DNA of 64,000 nucleotides from Microtetraspora glauca (GCA_001570385.1 BBYL01000023.1:62001-126000), one strand, 5' to 3'; shown: positions 25,978 to 35,024, counted from the first letter of the stretch. Numbers and translations are program-made. The notes: a model not told the origin generated them from the sequence alone.

Positions 25978-26982
25978 GTGGTCTTCAAACGGATGCTGGG
26001 TGCCTTCGGCGTCGGCGCGCCCTCGGTGGACACCGTTCTTTCCACCCCGCGGATCCAGCCCGGCGGGCTGCTGACCGGTGAGGTACGGCTCAAGGGTGGC
26101 GACTTCGACGCCGACATCGAGCACATCGCCCTGGGCCTGGTGGCGCGGATCGAGATCGAACACGGCGAAGGTGAGCAGAACGGCCTCGGGGAGTTCTTCC
26201 GCGTCCAGGCGTCGGGCCCCTTCACACTCCGCGCCGGTGAGGAGCGCGTCGTCGACTTCCGCATCCCGATGCCGTGGGAGACCCCGATCAGCGAGATCGC
26301 CGGTCGGCACCTCGCCGGCATGGTGCTGGGCGTGCGCACCGAGCTGGCCATCGCCAAGTCCGTCGACAAGGGCGACCTGGACCCGGTCACGGTGGAGCCG
26401 CTCCCCTCCCAACTGCGCGTTCTGCAGGCGTTCCAGCAGCTGGGCTTCCACTTCAAGTCCGCCGACCTGGAGGCCGGGCGCATCTACGGCGTGCACCAGG
26501 AGCTGCCCTTCTACCAGGAGATCGAGTTCTACCCGCCCGCCCACCACGCCGGGGTCGTCGGCGAGGTCGAGGTCACCTTCGTCGCCGACCCGGCGGGGCT
26601 GGAGATCGTCCTGGAGGCCGACAAGCGCGCCGGCCGCTATGGCTCCGGGGACGTTATCGGCCGCTTCCAGGTCAGCCACGACCAAGCGCTGCGCACCGAC
26701 TGGGCCGGCGAGATCGACCGCTGGCTGACCGGCCTGGCCCACTATGGCGGCGGCCACGGCCACCACGGATACGCCGAGACCGAACATCAGGGCCCTTACG
26801 GCCACAGTCCCTACCACGGTCACCACGAGTACCACGAGTACCAGGAGCACCGAAGCGGGCCCGGTTGGGGCGCCGTCGCCGCGGCCGGAGTCGCCGGCGT
26901 CGTCGGCGGCCTCGTCGTCGGCGAGGTCATCGAGGAGATCTTCGAGGACGACGAGGAAGAGGACGGCGGCGGCGACTGGTAG
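25978..26982 (+). CDS. Spo0M-like sporulation/arrestin-fold protein with His-rich linker
   Basis: 334-residue Spo0M family protein. The N-terminus MVFKRMLGAFGVGAPSVDT is diagnostic, and the arrestin-like beta domain runs to about residue 245. The C-terminal part is a His/Tyr/Glu-rich linker (about residues 258-288), a glycine-rich hydrophobic helix (AAAGVAGVVGGLVVGEV) and a strongly acidic tail. GTG 25978 is chosen because ACAGGAG lies 6-7 nt upstream and it restores the family N-terminus. Spo0M affects sporulation and cell division in Bacillus; the actinomycete role is unclear. The His-rich part may bind metal (inference). Confidence 0.88.
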   Translation: MVFKRMLGAFGVGAPSVDTVLSTPRIQPGGLLTGEVRLKGGDFDADIEHIALGLVARIEIEHGEGEQNGLGEFFRVQASGPFTLRAGEERVVDFRIPMPWETPISEIAGRHLAGMVLGVRTELAIAKSVDKGDLDPVTVEPLPSQLRVLQAFQQLGFHFKSADLEAGRIYGVHQELPFYQEIEFYPPAHHAGVVGEVEVTFVADPAGLEIVLEADKRAGRYGSGDVIGRFQVSHDQALRTDWAGEIDRWLTGLAHYGGGHGHHGYAETEHQGPYGHSPYHGHHEYHEYQEHRSGPGWGAVAAAGVAGVVGGLVVGEVIEEIFEDDEEEDGGGDW

Positions 26983-27015
26983 CCGCCGCCGGCCGGCCCG
27001 CGGAGATCAGCCGGA

Positions 27016-27813
27016 TCAGGGAACGATGTTGTCCACGTAGCCGCCGTCGACGCGCAGCGCCCCGCCCGTGGTCGCCGAGGCGTGGTCCGAGCTGAGGTAG
27101 ACCACCATGGCGGCGATCTCGTCCGGCTCGATCAGGCGCTGGATCAGCGACGCCGGCCGGTACCGCTTCATGAACTCGGCCTGGGCCCGGTCCCAGGGCA
27201 GCTCGTCACCGACGAGGGCGTGGACGAAGTCCTCCACGCCCTCGGTGTGCGTCGGCCCGGCGATCACCGCGTTGACCGTCACGCCCGTACCGGCCATCGC
27301 CTTGGCGAAGCCCCGCGAAACGCCGAGCAGCGCCGTCTTCGTCACGCCGTAGTGGACCATCTCCTCGGGGATCACCAGGGCGGAGTCGCTGGCCATGAAC
27401 AGCGCCCGGCCCCAGCCCCGGTCGCGCATTCCGGGCAGGTAGTGGCGCGTCAGCCGGATGGCCGACATGACGTTCACGTCCCAGAATCTCTGCCAGGTGT
27501 CGTCGTCGACCTCCAGCACCGGGCGCGGAGCGAAGATGCCGAGGTTGTTGACGAGGATGTCCACCGACGGCAGCCGATCGACGACCGCGGCGGCGCCCTC
27601 CGGCGTGGACACGTCGGCCGCCACACCGTCGAGCCGCGTGCCCGGCAGCCGCTCCGCACGCAGTTCGGCGACCACCGCCTCGACGCGTTCCGCGTCGCGT
27701 CCGTTGATCGTGGTGTCCGCGCCCGCCGCGGCCAGCCGCGCGGCGATCACGCGGCCGATCCCCTGGGTGGAGCCGCTGACGAAGGCCGTCCTGCCGGTGA
27801 GGTCGATCAGCAT
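27016..27813 (-). CDS. Short-chain dehydrogenase/reductase (SDR)
   Basis: 265-residue classical SDR. Cofactor motif VSGSTQGIG is near residues 12-20, NNLG near 90, catalytic Ser in MASDSA, and the YGVTK Tyr/Lys pair near residues 155-159. The Asn-Gly-Arg after the second strand suggests NADP preference. The start is ATG 27813; the open frame further upstream runs through repeats and is not coding. It is convergent with Spo0M and divergent from the SnoaL-like gene. Substrate unknown. Confidence 0.88.
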   Translation of the reverse strand: MLIDLTGRTAFVSGSTQGIGRVIAARLAAAGADTTINGRDAERVEAVVAELRAERLPGTRLDGVAADVSTPEGAAAVVDRLPSVDILVNNLGIFAPRPVLEVDDDTWQRFWDVNVMSAIRLTRHYLPGMRDRGWGRALFMASDSALVIPEEMVHYGVTKTALLGVSRGFAKAMAGTGVTVNAVIAGPTHTEGVEDFVHALVGDELPWDRAQAEFMKRYRPASLIQRLIEPDEIAAMVVYLSSDHASATTGGALRVDGGYVDNIVP

Positions 27814-27896
27814 GGTTCCACCCCTACCCGGCACTGGAACGACGGCTCGCCGGGGCGGGGCGGCGAGGCCCGATCCACGGCGAAAGTTTCCCGCCC

Positions 27897-27973
27897 GTTT
27901 CCGGTGGTCGTTTCCGGTGGTCTGCGGAACGACCGACGGAGCGATCGGCGGAGCGGTCGGCGGAGCGGTCGGC
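27897..27973. repeat. Short tandem repeats in the divergent intergenic region
   Basis: GTTTCCGGTGGTC occurs twice in tandem (27897-27922, perfect) and a 12-bp unit GGAGCGGTCGGC occurs three times (27938-27973, one mismatch). They lie in the 338-bp region between the SDR (start 27813) and the SnoaL-like gene (start 28152), which otherwise holds the palindrome at 28104-28117 and no convincing gene. Confidence 0.8.
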
Positions 27974-28103
27974 GGAGGCGTTTTGTTGTGGACGCTTCGT
28001 GAGCCCCCGCCCGGCGGGCCGGCTACGCCTGCTGGACGTGTAGGGCCTCTGACGGCGTCTCGATCATCGTCGCCGTTGGATCGTCGAGGTCGCGGCAGCG
28101 AAA

Positions 28104-28117
28104 TAGAACACGTTCTT
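28104..28117. promoter_or_regulatory. Palindrome TAGAACACGTTCTT, KstR-like box
   Basis: Matches the KstR consensus TnnAACnnGTTnnA except the last base, 34 bp before the SnoaL-like start. A second, perfect site lies at 29532-29545. It could be bound by a KstR-type regulator encoded elsewhere or by the IclR protein of this cluster. Confidence 0.55.
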
Positions 28118-28151
28118 GCCAACCGGATGTCGGTCGAGCATGCTGTGACGC

Positions 28152-28634
28152 ATGGATCTGACCACGCTCGAAGAGATCCGCCAGGCCAAGTACCGCTACC
28201 TGCGCTGCCTGGACCTCAAGCTCTGGGACGACTTCACCGACGCCTTCACCGAGGACGCCGTGGCGGAGTACGACGCCCCCGTGCTCCGCGACACCCTGCG
28301 CCTGGTCGGGCGGGACGCCATCGTCGGCTACATGCGCGCCAACCTCGGGCCGGGGATGATCACGTCACACCTCGTCAGCCACCCCGAGATCGAGGTGGAC
28401 GGCGACCACGCCACGGGCACCTGGTGCCTCGACGACACCGTCATCGTCACGGCGCACCGCCTGCTGATCCGTGGGTCCGCCTACTACTCGGACACCTACC
28501 GGCGCTGCCCCGACGGCCGGTGGCGGATCAGCGGCACCGGCCACCGGCGGACGTACGAACTCACCGTGTCCTTCGACGACCTGCCCAGTCTCAGGCTGAC
28601 GGGGAACCGCTGGGCGACGCCCACCGCGACCTGA
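28152..28634 (+). CDS. SnoaL-like/NTF2-fold protein
   Basis: 160-residue cone-shaped NTF2-like protein. N-terminal pattern EEIRQAKYRYLRCLDLKLW followed by DDFTDAFTEDAV is typical of SnoaL_4-type proteins, a fold that includes ketosteroid isomerases, dehydratases and non-catalytic binders. Start ATG is 34 bp after a KstR-like box. Its 3' end overlaps the convergent IclR gene by 44 bp. The surrounding SDR and DUF1214 genes suggest work on a cyclic or steroid-like substrate. Confidence 0.82.
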   Translation: MDLTTLEEIRQAKYRYLRCLDLKLWDDFTDAFTEDAVAEYDAPVLRDTLRLVGRDAIVGYMRANLGPGMITSHLVSHPEIEVDGDHATGTWCLDDTVIVTAHRLLIRGSAYYSDTYRRCPDGRWRISGTGHRRTYELTVSFDDLPSLRLTGNRWATPTAT

Positions 28635-29520
28635 CCGGCGCCGCGCCGCCGAGCTCGGCGGTGACGGCGTCGGCGGCCGCGACGAGCTCGGCACCGCGCC
28701 GGGCGATCGCGGCCCCGGTGACGGAGGCGCCGACGTGCAGGGTCAGCACCAACTCCTGCCCGCCGTCGGCGTCGTACGTGGGTGCCGCGATCAGGTTGAC
28801 CGGGTGCCTCCTCCTCGGATTGAGGTCGGCGCCGAGGTAGACGCGCTCCCCCAGGCTCGACACCATCTCGCCCACCAGGGCGCGCACCTCCCGCGGCAGC
28901 TCGTACGCGGCGACGCCGGCCATCAGCGAGTGCAGCCGCATGCCGGCCGGCGTGAGGCTCTCCACGAGGTACCCCGACGTACGGCACCGCTCGACGACCG
29001 CGCGCAGGTGTTCGCGATCCATCCGCACCGGCAGCGTCGGCTCCTTGGCCAGCCAGCGGTCGAGCTCGGCGTCGGGACCCCACAGCACGTACATCAGGCC
29101 GACCGGCGGGGCGAACGGGTAGCGCTCGCCCACCTTGACGGGCGCGGCGTCCGGCGGGGCGACCGCCTCCAGGACCATGATCTCGTCGCCGACGACGGCC
29201 GACGCGGTGCATGTGGCGTGATACCGCTCGGCCAGCGGCGCCAGGTGCCGCCGCGCGACGTCACCGGCGACGAAGCTCCGCTGGGCGGCCCGGCCCGCCG
29301 CGACGAGAGCGGGGCCGAGGCCGTACGTCAGCGTCCTCGGGTCGCGCACCAGATAGCCGGCCGCGACCAGTTCGGTGACGATGCCGAGACACGTCGGCTT
29401 GCTGATGCCGAGCTCGCGGGCGAGCGCGGACAGGCCGAGGCGGCGGCCGCGGGCCGCGACGAGGTGGTCGAGGACGGCGACCACGCGGTTGGTCGGCGGC
29501 GAGCGCCGGGTCATCGCCAT
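28591..29520 (-). CDS. IclR family transcriptional regulator
   Basis: 309-residue IclR-type regulator, longer than the usual 250-270. The wHTH (LSALARELGISKPTCLGIVT) lies near residues 30-49, and the effector domain follows with a less typical sequence (PFAPPVGLMYVLWG). ATG 29520 is preferred: AGGAG lies 6 nt upstream; an inner ATG two codons later is also possible. It diverges from the DUF1214/SDR/sulfotransferase operon; the palindrome TAGAACGAGTTCTA at 29532-29545 lies 12 bp upstream of its start, so it may control both directions. Confidence 0.87.
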   Translation of the reverse strand: MAMTRRSPPTNRVVAVLDHLVAARGRRLGLSALARELGISKPTCLGIVTELVAAGYLVRDPRTLTYGLGPALVAAGRAAQRSFVAGDVARRHLAPLAERYHATCTASAVVGDEIMVLEAVAPPDAAPVKVGERYPFAPPVGLMYVLWGPDAELDRWLAKEPTLPVRMDREHLRAVVERCRTSGYLVESLTPAGMRLHSLMAGVAAYELPREVRALVGEMVSSLGERVYLGADLNPRRRHPVNLIAAPTYDADGGQELVLTLHVGASVTGAAIARRGAELVAAADAVTAELGGAAPVRSRWASPSGSPSA

Positions 29521-29531
29521 TGACCACTCCT

Positions 29532-29545
29532 TAGAACGAGTTCTA
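29532..29545. promoter_or_regulatory. Perfect KstR-like palindrome TAGAACGAGTTCTA
   Basis: Perfect 6-bp arms (TAGAAC/GTTCTA) and full agreement with the TnnAACnnGTTnnA consensus of the cholesterol regulator KstR. It lies between the divergent IclR gene and the DUF1214-led operon. Binding by KstR is inferred from the motif; no KstR gene is in the window. Confidence 0.65.
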
Positions 29546-29608
29546 CTCTCACCTGGAAGAGAACCTACCGCATCGGTACATATTTGTGCCGCGATCCGAG
29601 GGGGTCCG

Positions 29609-30787
29609 GTGGCCACCCAGTCATTCGCCCAGGCGATCGCCGAAGCCGAGCAGATCATCCGCTCGGCGCCACACGTGCGGACCGAGCAGGACCTGGCCGA
29701 GGGCCTGGACTACCTCGCCGGCAGCATCAAGGCGTCGCTGCACATGGTCTGGGCCTACGAGCGCGACTTCCCGTTCTTCGCCGCCTCCACCGGGCCGTAC
29801 ACCAAGCTCGGTCTGGATAATCCCGACACCCTCTACTTCCACGCCTACATCCGGGACGACGCCGAGTACGTCGTCACGGGCCGTCGCGGCACCACCGCCG
29901 ACCTGAGCTTCCAGGTACTCAACGGGGACTACTCACCGTCGCGGTCGCCCGACAGCCTCACGGCGTTCGACGACCGGGACATCGAGATCGCCGCGGACGG
30001 CTCCTACGAGCTGCGCTTCGGACCCGCGCGACCGGACGCGGGCCCGAACCATTTCACGCTCGGACCGGGCTCGGCGATGCTGGTGGTACGCGAGGTCTTC
30101 AGCGACTGGGGGACAGAACGGCCCGGCGAGATCCGCATCCACCGCGCCGGCACGCTCGGATCCGCTCCCCCGCCGATGCCGGCGGAGAAGATGGCCAGGC
30201 GGTACGACGTGGCCGGCAAGATGCTGGTCTCGCGGCTGCGCACCTTCCTCGCCTTCCCGGAGTGGCACTACCTCACGCTGCCGGTCAACACGATGACGGA
30301 GCCGCGGCTCACCCCGGGCGGCCTCGCGACGCAGTACTCATCGGTCGGCCACTACGACCTCGACGACGACCAGGTCATGGTGATCACGGTGCCGGCCGCC
30401 GTTCGCGCGCAGGCGCCGTACCAGGGCTTCCAGCTCGGCAGCATGTGGTACATCTCCCTGGACTACATCAACCACCAGACCAGCCTCACCGCCGATCAGG
30501 CGCGCGTCGACCCGGACGGCAGGATCCGCTACGTCGTCAGCGAGCGCGATCCCGGCCTGGCCAACTGGATCGAGCGCACCGGGCACCGCCGCGGATATCT
30601 GCAGATCCGCTGGCAGCGGCTCGCGCGCGAACTCAAGCCGGACGACGGCCCCGAGGTGGAGGTCGTCCCGTTCGACGAGTTGCCGGAGCGGTTGCCCCAC
30701 TACGAGCGGCAACGGGTGAACCCGCGGGAGTGGGCGGACCGGATCGCCGCACGCCAGGTCGCCGTCGCCAGAAGGATGCTGGGCTGA
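29609..30787 (+). CDS. DUF1214-like protein
   Basis: 392-residue protein without catalytic motifs that I can name. The C-terminal half has the pattern FQLGSMWYISLDYINHQTSLT near residues 274-294 and resembles DUF1214 proteins, seen in mycobacterial lipid and steroid gene sets. No signal peptide or membrane helix. The GTG start is supported by a GAGGGGG stretch upstream. Its stop overlaps the SDR start by 1 bp. Function unknown; a role with the SDR and sulfotransferase is likely from context. Confidence 0.72.
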   Translation: MATQSFAQAIAEAEQIIRSAPHVRTEQDLAEGLDYLAGSIKASLHMVWAYERDFPFFAASTGPYTKLGLDNPDTLYFHAYIRDDAEYVVTGRRGTTADLSFQVLNGDYSPSRSPDSLTAFDDRDIEIAADGSYELRFGPARPDAGPNHFTLGPGSAMLVVREVFSDWGTERPGEIRIHRAGTLGSAPPPMPAEKMARRYDVAGKMLVSRLRTFLAFPEWHYLTLPVNTMTEPRLTPGGLATQYSSVGHYDLDDDQVMVITVPAAVRAQAPYQGFQLGSMWYISLDYINHQTSLTADQARVDPDGRIRYVVSERDPGLANWIERTGHRRGYLQIRWQRLARELKPDDGPEVEVVPFDELPERLPHYERQRVNPREWADRIAARQVAVARRMLG

Positions 30788-31563
30788 TGTTGCTGGAGAA
30801 CAAGGTCATCGTCATCTCGGGCGTAGGGCCGGGCCTCGGCCGCGGCCTGGCGCTCCGGTGCGCCGGGGCCGGCGCCGACGTGGTGCTGGCGTCGCGGACC
30901 GAGTCGCGGCTGGCCGAGGTGGCCGCGGAGGTCGCGGAGCTCGGCCGCCGCGCGCTGCGGGTACCGACCGACGTCAACGACGAGGCGTCCTGCCTGCGGC
31001 TGGTCGAGGCGGCGCTGGAGTCGTACGGCCGGGTCGACGGCCTCGTCAACAACGCCTTCGCGATCCCGCCGCTGACCGATCTGAGCACCGTCGACCTCGA
31101 CGCGGTACGCGCCGGTTTCGAGACCAACGTGCTCGCCGCGCTGCGGCTGACCCGGCTCCTCACGCCCGCGCTCGCCGAGCGGGGCGGCTCCGTCGTAATG
31201 ATCAACTCGGCGGTGCTGCGACACTCGCGGCGCACCTTCGGCGCGTACAAGATGGCCAAGGCCAGCCTGCTCGCGCTCGCGCAGAGTCTGGCCACCGAGC
31301 TCGGGCCGCGGGGCGTCCGGGTCAACTCCGTCGCGCCCGGCTACATCTGGGCGGACAACCTGAAGTGGTACTTCGACTTCCTCGCCAAGGAACGCGGCGT
31401 CACGGCGCAGCAGGTGTACGACGAGACCGCCGCCACGACGGATCTGCGCAAGCTACCAGAACCCGACGAGATCGCCGACGCCGCGGTGTTCCTGCTGTCC
31501 CCGCTCGCCCGGGCGGTCACCGGGCAGTGCCTCGACGTCAACTGCGGCGAGTGGCACCACTGA
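30787..31563 (+). CDS. Short-chain dehydrogenase/reductase (SDR)
   Basis: 258-residue classical SDR: cofactor motif ISGVGPGLGRG near residues 11-21, NNAF near 89, the Ser in MINSAV, and YKMAK (Tyr/Lys) near residues 157-161. The C-terminal part APGYIWADNLKWYFDFL carries a long substrate loop. ATG overlaps the previous stop by 1 bp; the sulfotransferase follows 20 bp later. It is expected to oxidise or reduce a hydroxyl/keto group on the cluster's substrate. Confidence 0.9.
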   Translation: MLLENKVIVISGVGPGLGRGLALRCAGAGADVVLASRTESRLAEVAAEVAELGRRALRVPTDVNDEASCLRLVEAALESYGRVDGLVNNAFAIPPLTDLSTVDLDAVRAGFETNVLAALRLTRLLTPALAERGGSVVMINSAVLRHSRRTFGAYKMAKASLLALAQSLATELGPRGVRVNSVAPGYIWADNLKWYFDFLAKERGVTAQQVYDETAATTDLRKLPEPDEIADAAVFLLSPLARAVTGQCLDVNCGEWHH

Positions 31564-31583
31564 CCCCGGGAGGATCCGCGGCG

Positions 31584-32744
31584 ATGACCACAGGACGCGA
31601 CGGTGTCGGCACGATCGAGGACCTGCACGCCTCGGCCGCGAAGATCACCGGACTGACCGACTTCGGCGAGGACGCCTACCTCGACGGCCTCGAGGTGCTG
31701 CTGCGCTCCTACGCCGAGGAGGCGGCGCTCACACCGCGGGGCGCCAAGGCGCAGCGCGCGATCCTGCGCGGCGCGCTGGCCGCCCGGCTGCTGTCGGAGG
31801 CGGCGTGGAAGCGGTACCCGCAGCACGCGGACGTGCGCGTCGAGCGGCCCATCTTCGTCACCGGCCTGCCCAGGACCGGCACCACCGCGCTGCACCGGCT
31901 CCTCACGGCCGACCCGGCGCATCAGGGGCTGGAGGTGTGGCTGACCGAGATGCCGCAGCCGCGCCCGCCACGCGAGACGTGGGCGGACAACCCGCTGTTC
32001 CAGGCCGTCCAGTCCGGCTACGAGCGGCACCACGTGAAGAACCCCGAGTTCATGGGCGTGCACTACATGTCGGCCGACATGGTCGAGGAGTGCTGGCAAC
32101 TGCTGCGCCAGTCGATGCGGTCGATCTCCTTCGAATGCCTCGCCCACCTGCCGACGTACTCCGCCTGGCTGGAGACGCGGGACTGGACGCCGGCCTACCG
32201 GCGGCACCGGCGGAACCTGCGGCTGATCGGGCTCCACGACGCCGGGCGGCGCTGGGTGCTGAAGAACCCCAGCCACCTCTTCGCGCTCGACGCGCTGATG
32301 GCGGTCTATCCCGACGCGCTGGTCATCCAGACCCACCGTTCCCCGCGTACGGCGATGGCCTCGATGTGCAGCCTCGCCGCCCACGCGACCGAGGGCTGGT
32401 CGGAGGTGTTCACCGGAGCGGTGATCGGGCGCGACCAACTGGATCTGTGGAGCCGCGGACTCGAACGGTTCCGCGCCGAGCGGGCGAAGCACGACCCCGC
32501 GCGGTTCTTCGACGTCGACTACGACGACTTCGTCCGCGACCCGTTCGGCACTATCGACGCCGTCTACGCCCATTTCGGGCTGCCCCTCGACGCGGCCGCG
32601 CGTACGGCCATGGCACGGCTGCACGACGAGAGCCGCTCGGGCGCGGGCCGGCCGGCGCATCGGTACGAGCTGTCGGACTTCGGCCTGACCGGCGAGGAGA
32701 TCGACGAGCGGTTCGCCGACTATCTGACGAGCATCGCGCGCTGA
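31584..32744 (+). CDS. Sulfotransferase family protein
   Basis: 386-residue PAPS-dependent sulfotransferase family member. The 5'-phosphosulfate loop TGLPRTGTTALHRLL lies near residues 92-106, and the 3'-phosphate block VIQTHRSPRTAMASMCSL near residues 251-268. Actinobacterial proteins of this family often sit in steroid or lipid gene sets without proven activity. Start ATG 31584 with GGGAGGAT upstream. Last gene of its operon; a strong hairpin follows. Confidence 0.87.
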   Translation: MTTGRDGVGTIEDLHASAAKITGLTDFGEDAYLDGLEVLLRSYAEEAALTPRGAKAQRAILRGALAARLLSEAAWKRYPQHADVRVERPIFVTGLPRTGTTALHRLLTADPAHQGLEVWLTEMPQPRPPRETWADNPLFQAVQSGYERHHVKNPEFMGVHYMSADMVEECWQLLRQSMRSISFECLAHLPTYSAWLETRDWTPAYRRHRRNLRLIGLHDAGRRWVLKNPSHLFALDALMAVYPDALVIQTHRSPRTAMASMCSLAAHATEGWSEVFTGAVIGRDQLDLWSRGLERFRAERAKHDPARFFDVDYDDFVRDPFGTIDAVYAHFGLPLDAAARTAMARLHDESRSGAGRPAHRYELSDFGLTGEEIDERFADYLTSIAR

Positions 32745-32770
32745 TCGGGGGACACACCGGCCGTTCCCCT

Positions 32771-32808
32771 CGCCGGGGCCCTCCCGGACAGCCCGGAGGG
32801 CCCCGGCG
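32771..32808. terminator. Strong bidirectional terminator hairpin
   Basis: A perfect 14-bp GC-rich stem (32771-32784 with 32795-32808) and a 10-nt loop lie between the convergent sulfotransferase and M4 protease genes. A second CG-rich stem follows. Position and symmetry fit termination from both sides. Confidence 0.8.
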
Positions 32809-32849
32809 GCTCGCGCCGCCGGGGCCCGGTGGGACATCATCCTCTCGTG

Positions 32850-35024
32850 TTACGGGGCGTCGTACCCCAGGGTGTAGGCGCCGCTGCCGCTGTACGCGTA
32901 GACGCGGTAGCGGTAGTAGCCGGCGGTGCCGCTGTAGGTGAAGGACTCATCCGGTCCCGACGTGGTGCCGCTGGCCACGTTCGTCCAGAGGCCCAGGCTG
33001 TTCCGCTTCTGCAGGTACAGGTCGAAGTCGGCGCCGGTCGGCCCGTCCAGGCAGGCCGTGTGCGTCCCCGAGGTGGTGACCTGGAAACCGGAGCTGCTCG
33101 GCTGGTAGACGCTGGACCCCGAGCTCAGGGTGCCGGTGGCGGTGTGCTGCTTCCCGCCACACGCGCTGGTGCCGCCGGTGACGGTCAGGGTGAAGGTCGC
33201 GGTGTGGGTGGCCGATCCGCCGGTGCCGGTCACCGTGACCGGGTAGGCGCCCGTCGCGGTGGACGCCGTCGTCGCGATGGTCATCGTCGACGAGCTGCCC
33301 GAGGTCACCGACGACGGAGAGAAGGAGGCCGTCGCGCCGGTCGGCAGGCCACTCGCCGTGAAGGTGATGCCCTGCGCGGTGCCGGATGTGGTCTGCGTGC
33401 CGACCGTCGCGGTCGTCTGCTGTCCGGCCTGGACGGTGGCTGAGGCCGGGGTGAGCGTCATGGAGAAGTCGTTGCCCCCGACGCTGCAGCTCGCGGGCTC
33501 GTTCGCGTGCGCCGGCACGCTAACCGCGTTCCACGCCGCCTTGGTCGTGTTGAACTCGGTGCAGGATCCGGGGAACAGCTGGAGCGCGGCCTCCAGGGAC
33601 GCCTTGCGCGCCAGCGTGTGGGTCCAGGTGGAGGTCTTGCGGTTCAGCACGCCCATGAAGATCTGGCCGGCCTTCTGGATGCCGAGCCCGGTGACCGTGG
33701 AGCTGTTGCAGGTCGGGCTGACCGGGTTTCCGTTGGTCGGGTTCGATCCCTCGGCCAGCAGGTAGAACCAGTGGTTCTGGATGGCCGCTCCGGCGTGGAC
33801 CTCCATCGGGGGGACCGAGGCGGAGTAGCAGTCGGGGTTGCCGGAGATCAGGGACGGCTTGTGCATGTACCTGATCGGCCCGGAGCCGACGAGGTTGACT
33901 CCCTCGCCCACGCTGTAGTCCGGGGTGTCGAGGCCCGCGGGCTCGTTGGCGTAGTGCTCGGTCAGGGCGCCGAAGATGTCGCCGGTGGACTCGTTGAGGA
34001 TGCCCTTCTCGTTGCTGCCGGTCGAACCGCCGGGGGTGTACTGGAAGATGGCGTGGCCGTACTCGTGGGCCACCACGTCGATCGGCGTGGCCTGACGCTG
34101 GTTGTCCTGGGAGTGGCCGAAGTTGGTGTAGCTGCCGTTCCAGTACGCGTTGACGTCGGCGAGGCCGACCCTGGCGGGGAAGCCGCCGCCGGTGCCGTCG
34201 ATACCGTCGCGCGAGAGCCAGTCGCGCAGCATGTCCCATTCCTTGCCGACCGCGAAGAGCGCGTCGACGCAGCCGGTCTCCAGGTCGGTGCCGGAGCCGT
34301 TGCCCCAGGCGTCGTCGCTGCCGGTGTAGGTGGAGCCGTTCTGTCCGCCGCAGCGGACGCCGGAGCGGCCGGGGTCGGCCATCGAGAACGTGGTGCCTGA
34401 GGTGGTGCCGATCGTGACGGGGTTGCCGTTGTAGTAGCTGTTGCCCTGGCCGGCCATGACCTCGTCCGACTTCTCCACGACCTCGCCGGTCAGCGCGTCG
34501 ACGAAGACGTGCAGCTTGCTCTCGCGGCCGTCGCGCGTGCCCTCGGCGACGACCTCGTAGGCCAGCCGTCCGGCGCCCTGCGCCATCACGGTCAGCTGCG
34601 GCGCCGAGGTCGTGGTGACCTCGGACAGCTGGGCGCGGGCCACCTCCGTCGCCTGGTCGGCGGTGAGCTTGGGAGTGGTGCCGACGCTGAGCGCCTTCTC
34701 CTGGGCGACCGACGTGCTCAGCACGCCGCCCTTGGCGTCGGTGACCACGACGAAGTCTCCGCCGTACACCGGCAGTCCGCTGTAGGTGCGTGAGTAGGAG
34801 ACGTAGTTGAGGCCGCCCTGACCCGCGAGGACCTTGTCGCGGTGGAACCCGTCCTTGGCCGATGGGCGGAGGGCGGGCGGCTTGGCGTCGACCAGTCGGT
34901 CGGCGCCGCGTGCGGCCTGGGCGGGGTCGGCGGCCGGAGCCGCGCCCGCCGGGGCGGTGGGGGACAGGGCCACGAGCAGACCCGCGGCAGTGGTGACGAG
35001 CGCGAACGCGGCAGTGCGTTTCAC
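32850..35024 (-). CDS. Secreted M4 (thermolysin-like) metalloprotease
   Basis: 724-residue exported zinc protease. Order: signal peptide (residues 1-28), FTP/PepSY propeptide (about 30-200), M4 catalytic domain with zinc motif HEYGH (His320-His324), second zinc ligand block NESTGDIFG, and the catalytic His region MEVHAGAAIQNHWF. After about residue 520 come an Ig-like Thr/Ser/Ala-rich domain and a C-terminal pre-peptidase (PPC) domain ending YTLGYDAP. GTG 35024 is chosen because AAGGAG lies 6 nt upstream. Degrades extracellular protein. Two palindromes lie upstream. Confidence 0.94.
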   Translation of the reverse strand: MKRTAAFALVTTAAGLLVALSPTAPAGAAPAADPAQAARGADRLVDAKPPALRPSAKDGFHRDKVLAGQGGLNYVSYSRTYSGLPVYGGDFVVVTDAKGGVLSTSVAQEKALSVGTTPKLTADQATEVARAQLSEVTTTSAPQLTVMAQGAGRLAYEVVAEGTRDGRESKLHVFVDALTGEVVEKSDEVMAGQGNSYYNGNPVTIGTTSGTTFSMADPGRSGVRCGGQNGSTYTGSDDAWGNGSGTDLETGCVDALFAVGKEWDMLRDWLSRDGIDGTGGGFPARVGLADVNAYWNGSYTNFGHSQDNQRQATPIDVVAHEYGHAIFQYTPGGSTGSNEKGILNESTGDIFGALTEHYANEPAGLDTPDYSVGEGVNLVGSGPIRYMHKPSLISGNPDCYSASVPPMEVHAGAAIQNHWFYLLAEGSNPTNGNPVSPTCNSSTVTGLGIQKAGQIFMGVLNRKTSTWTHTLARKASLEAALQLFPGSCTEFNTTKAAWNAVSVPAHANEPASCSVGGNDFSMTLTPASATVQAGQQTTATVGTQTTSGTAQGITFTASGLPTGATASFSPSSVTSGSSSTMTIATTASTATGAYPVTVTGTGGSATHTATFTLTVTGGTSACGGKQHTATGTLSSGSSVYQPSSSGFQVTTSGTHTACLDGPTGADFDLYLQKRNSLGLWTNVASGTTSGPDESFTYSGTAGYYRYRVYAYSGSGAYTLGYDAP

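Noticed and set aside
27814..28122. N-terminal extension of the SDR at 27016
   Set aside because: It would read through tandem repeats and a promoter palindrome; the family N-terminus starts at 27813.
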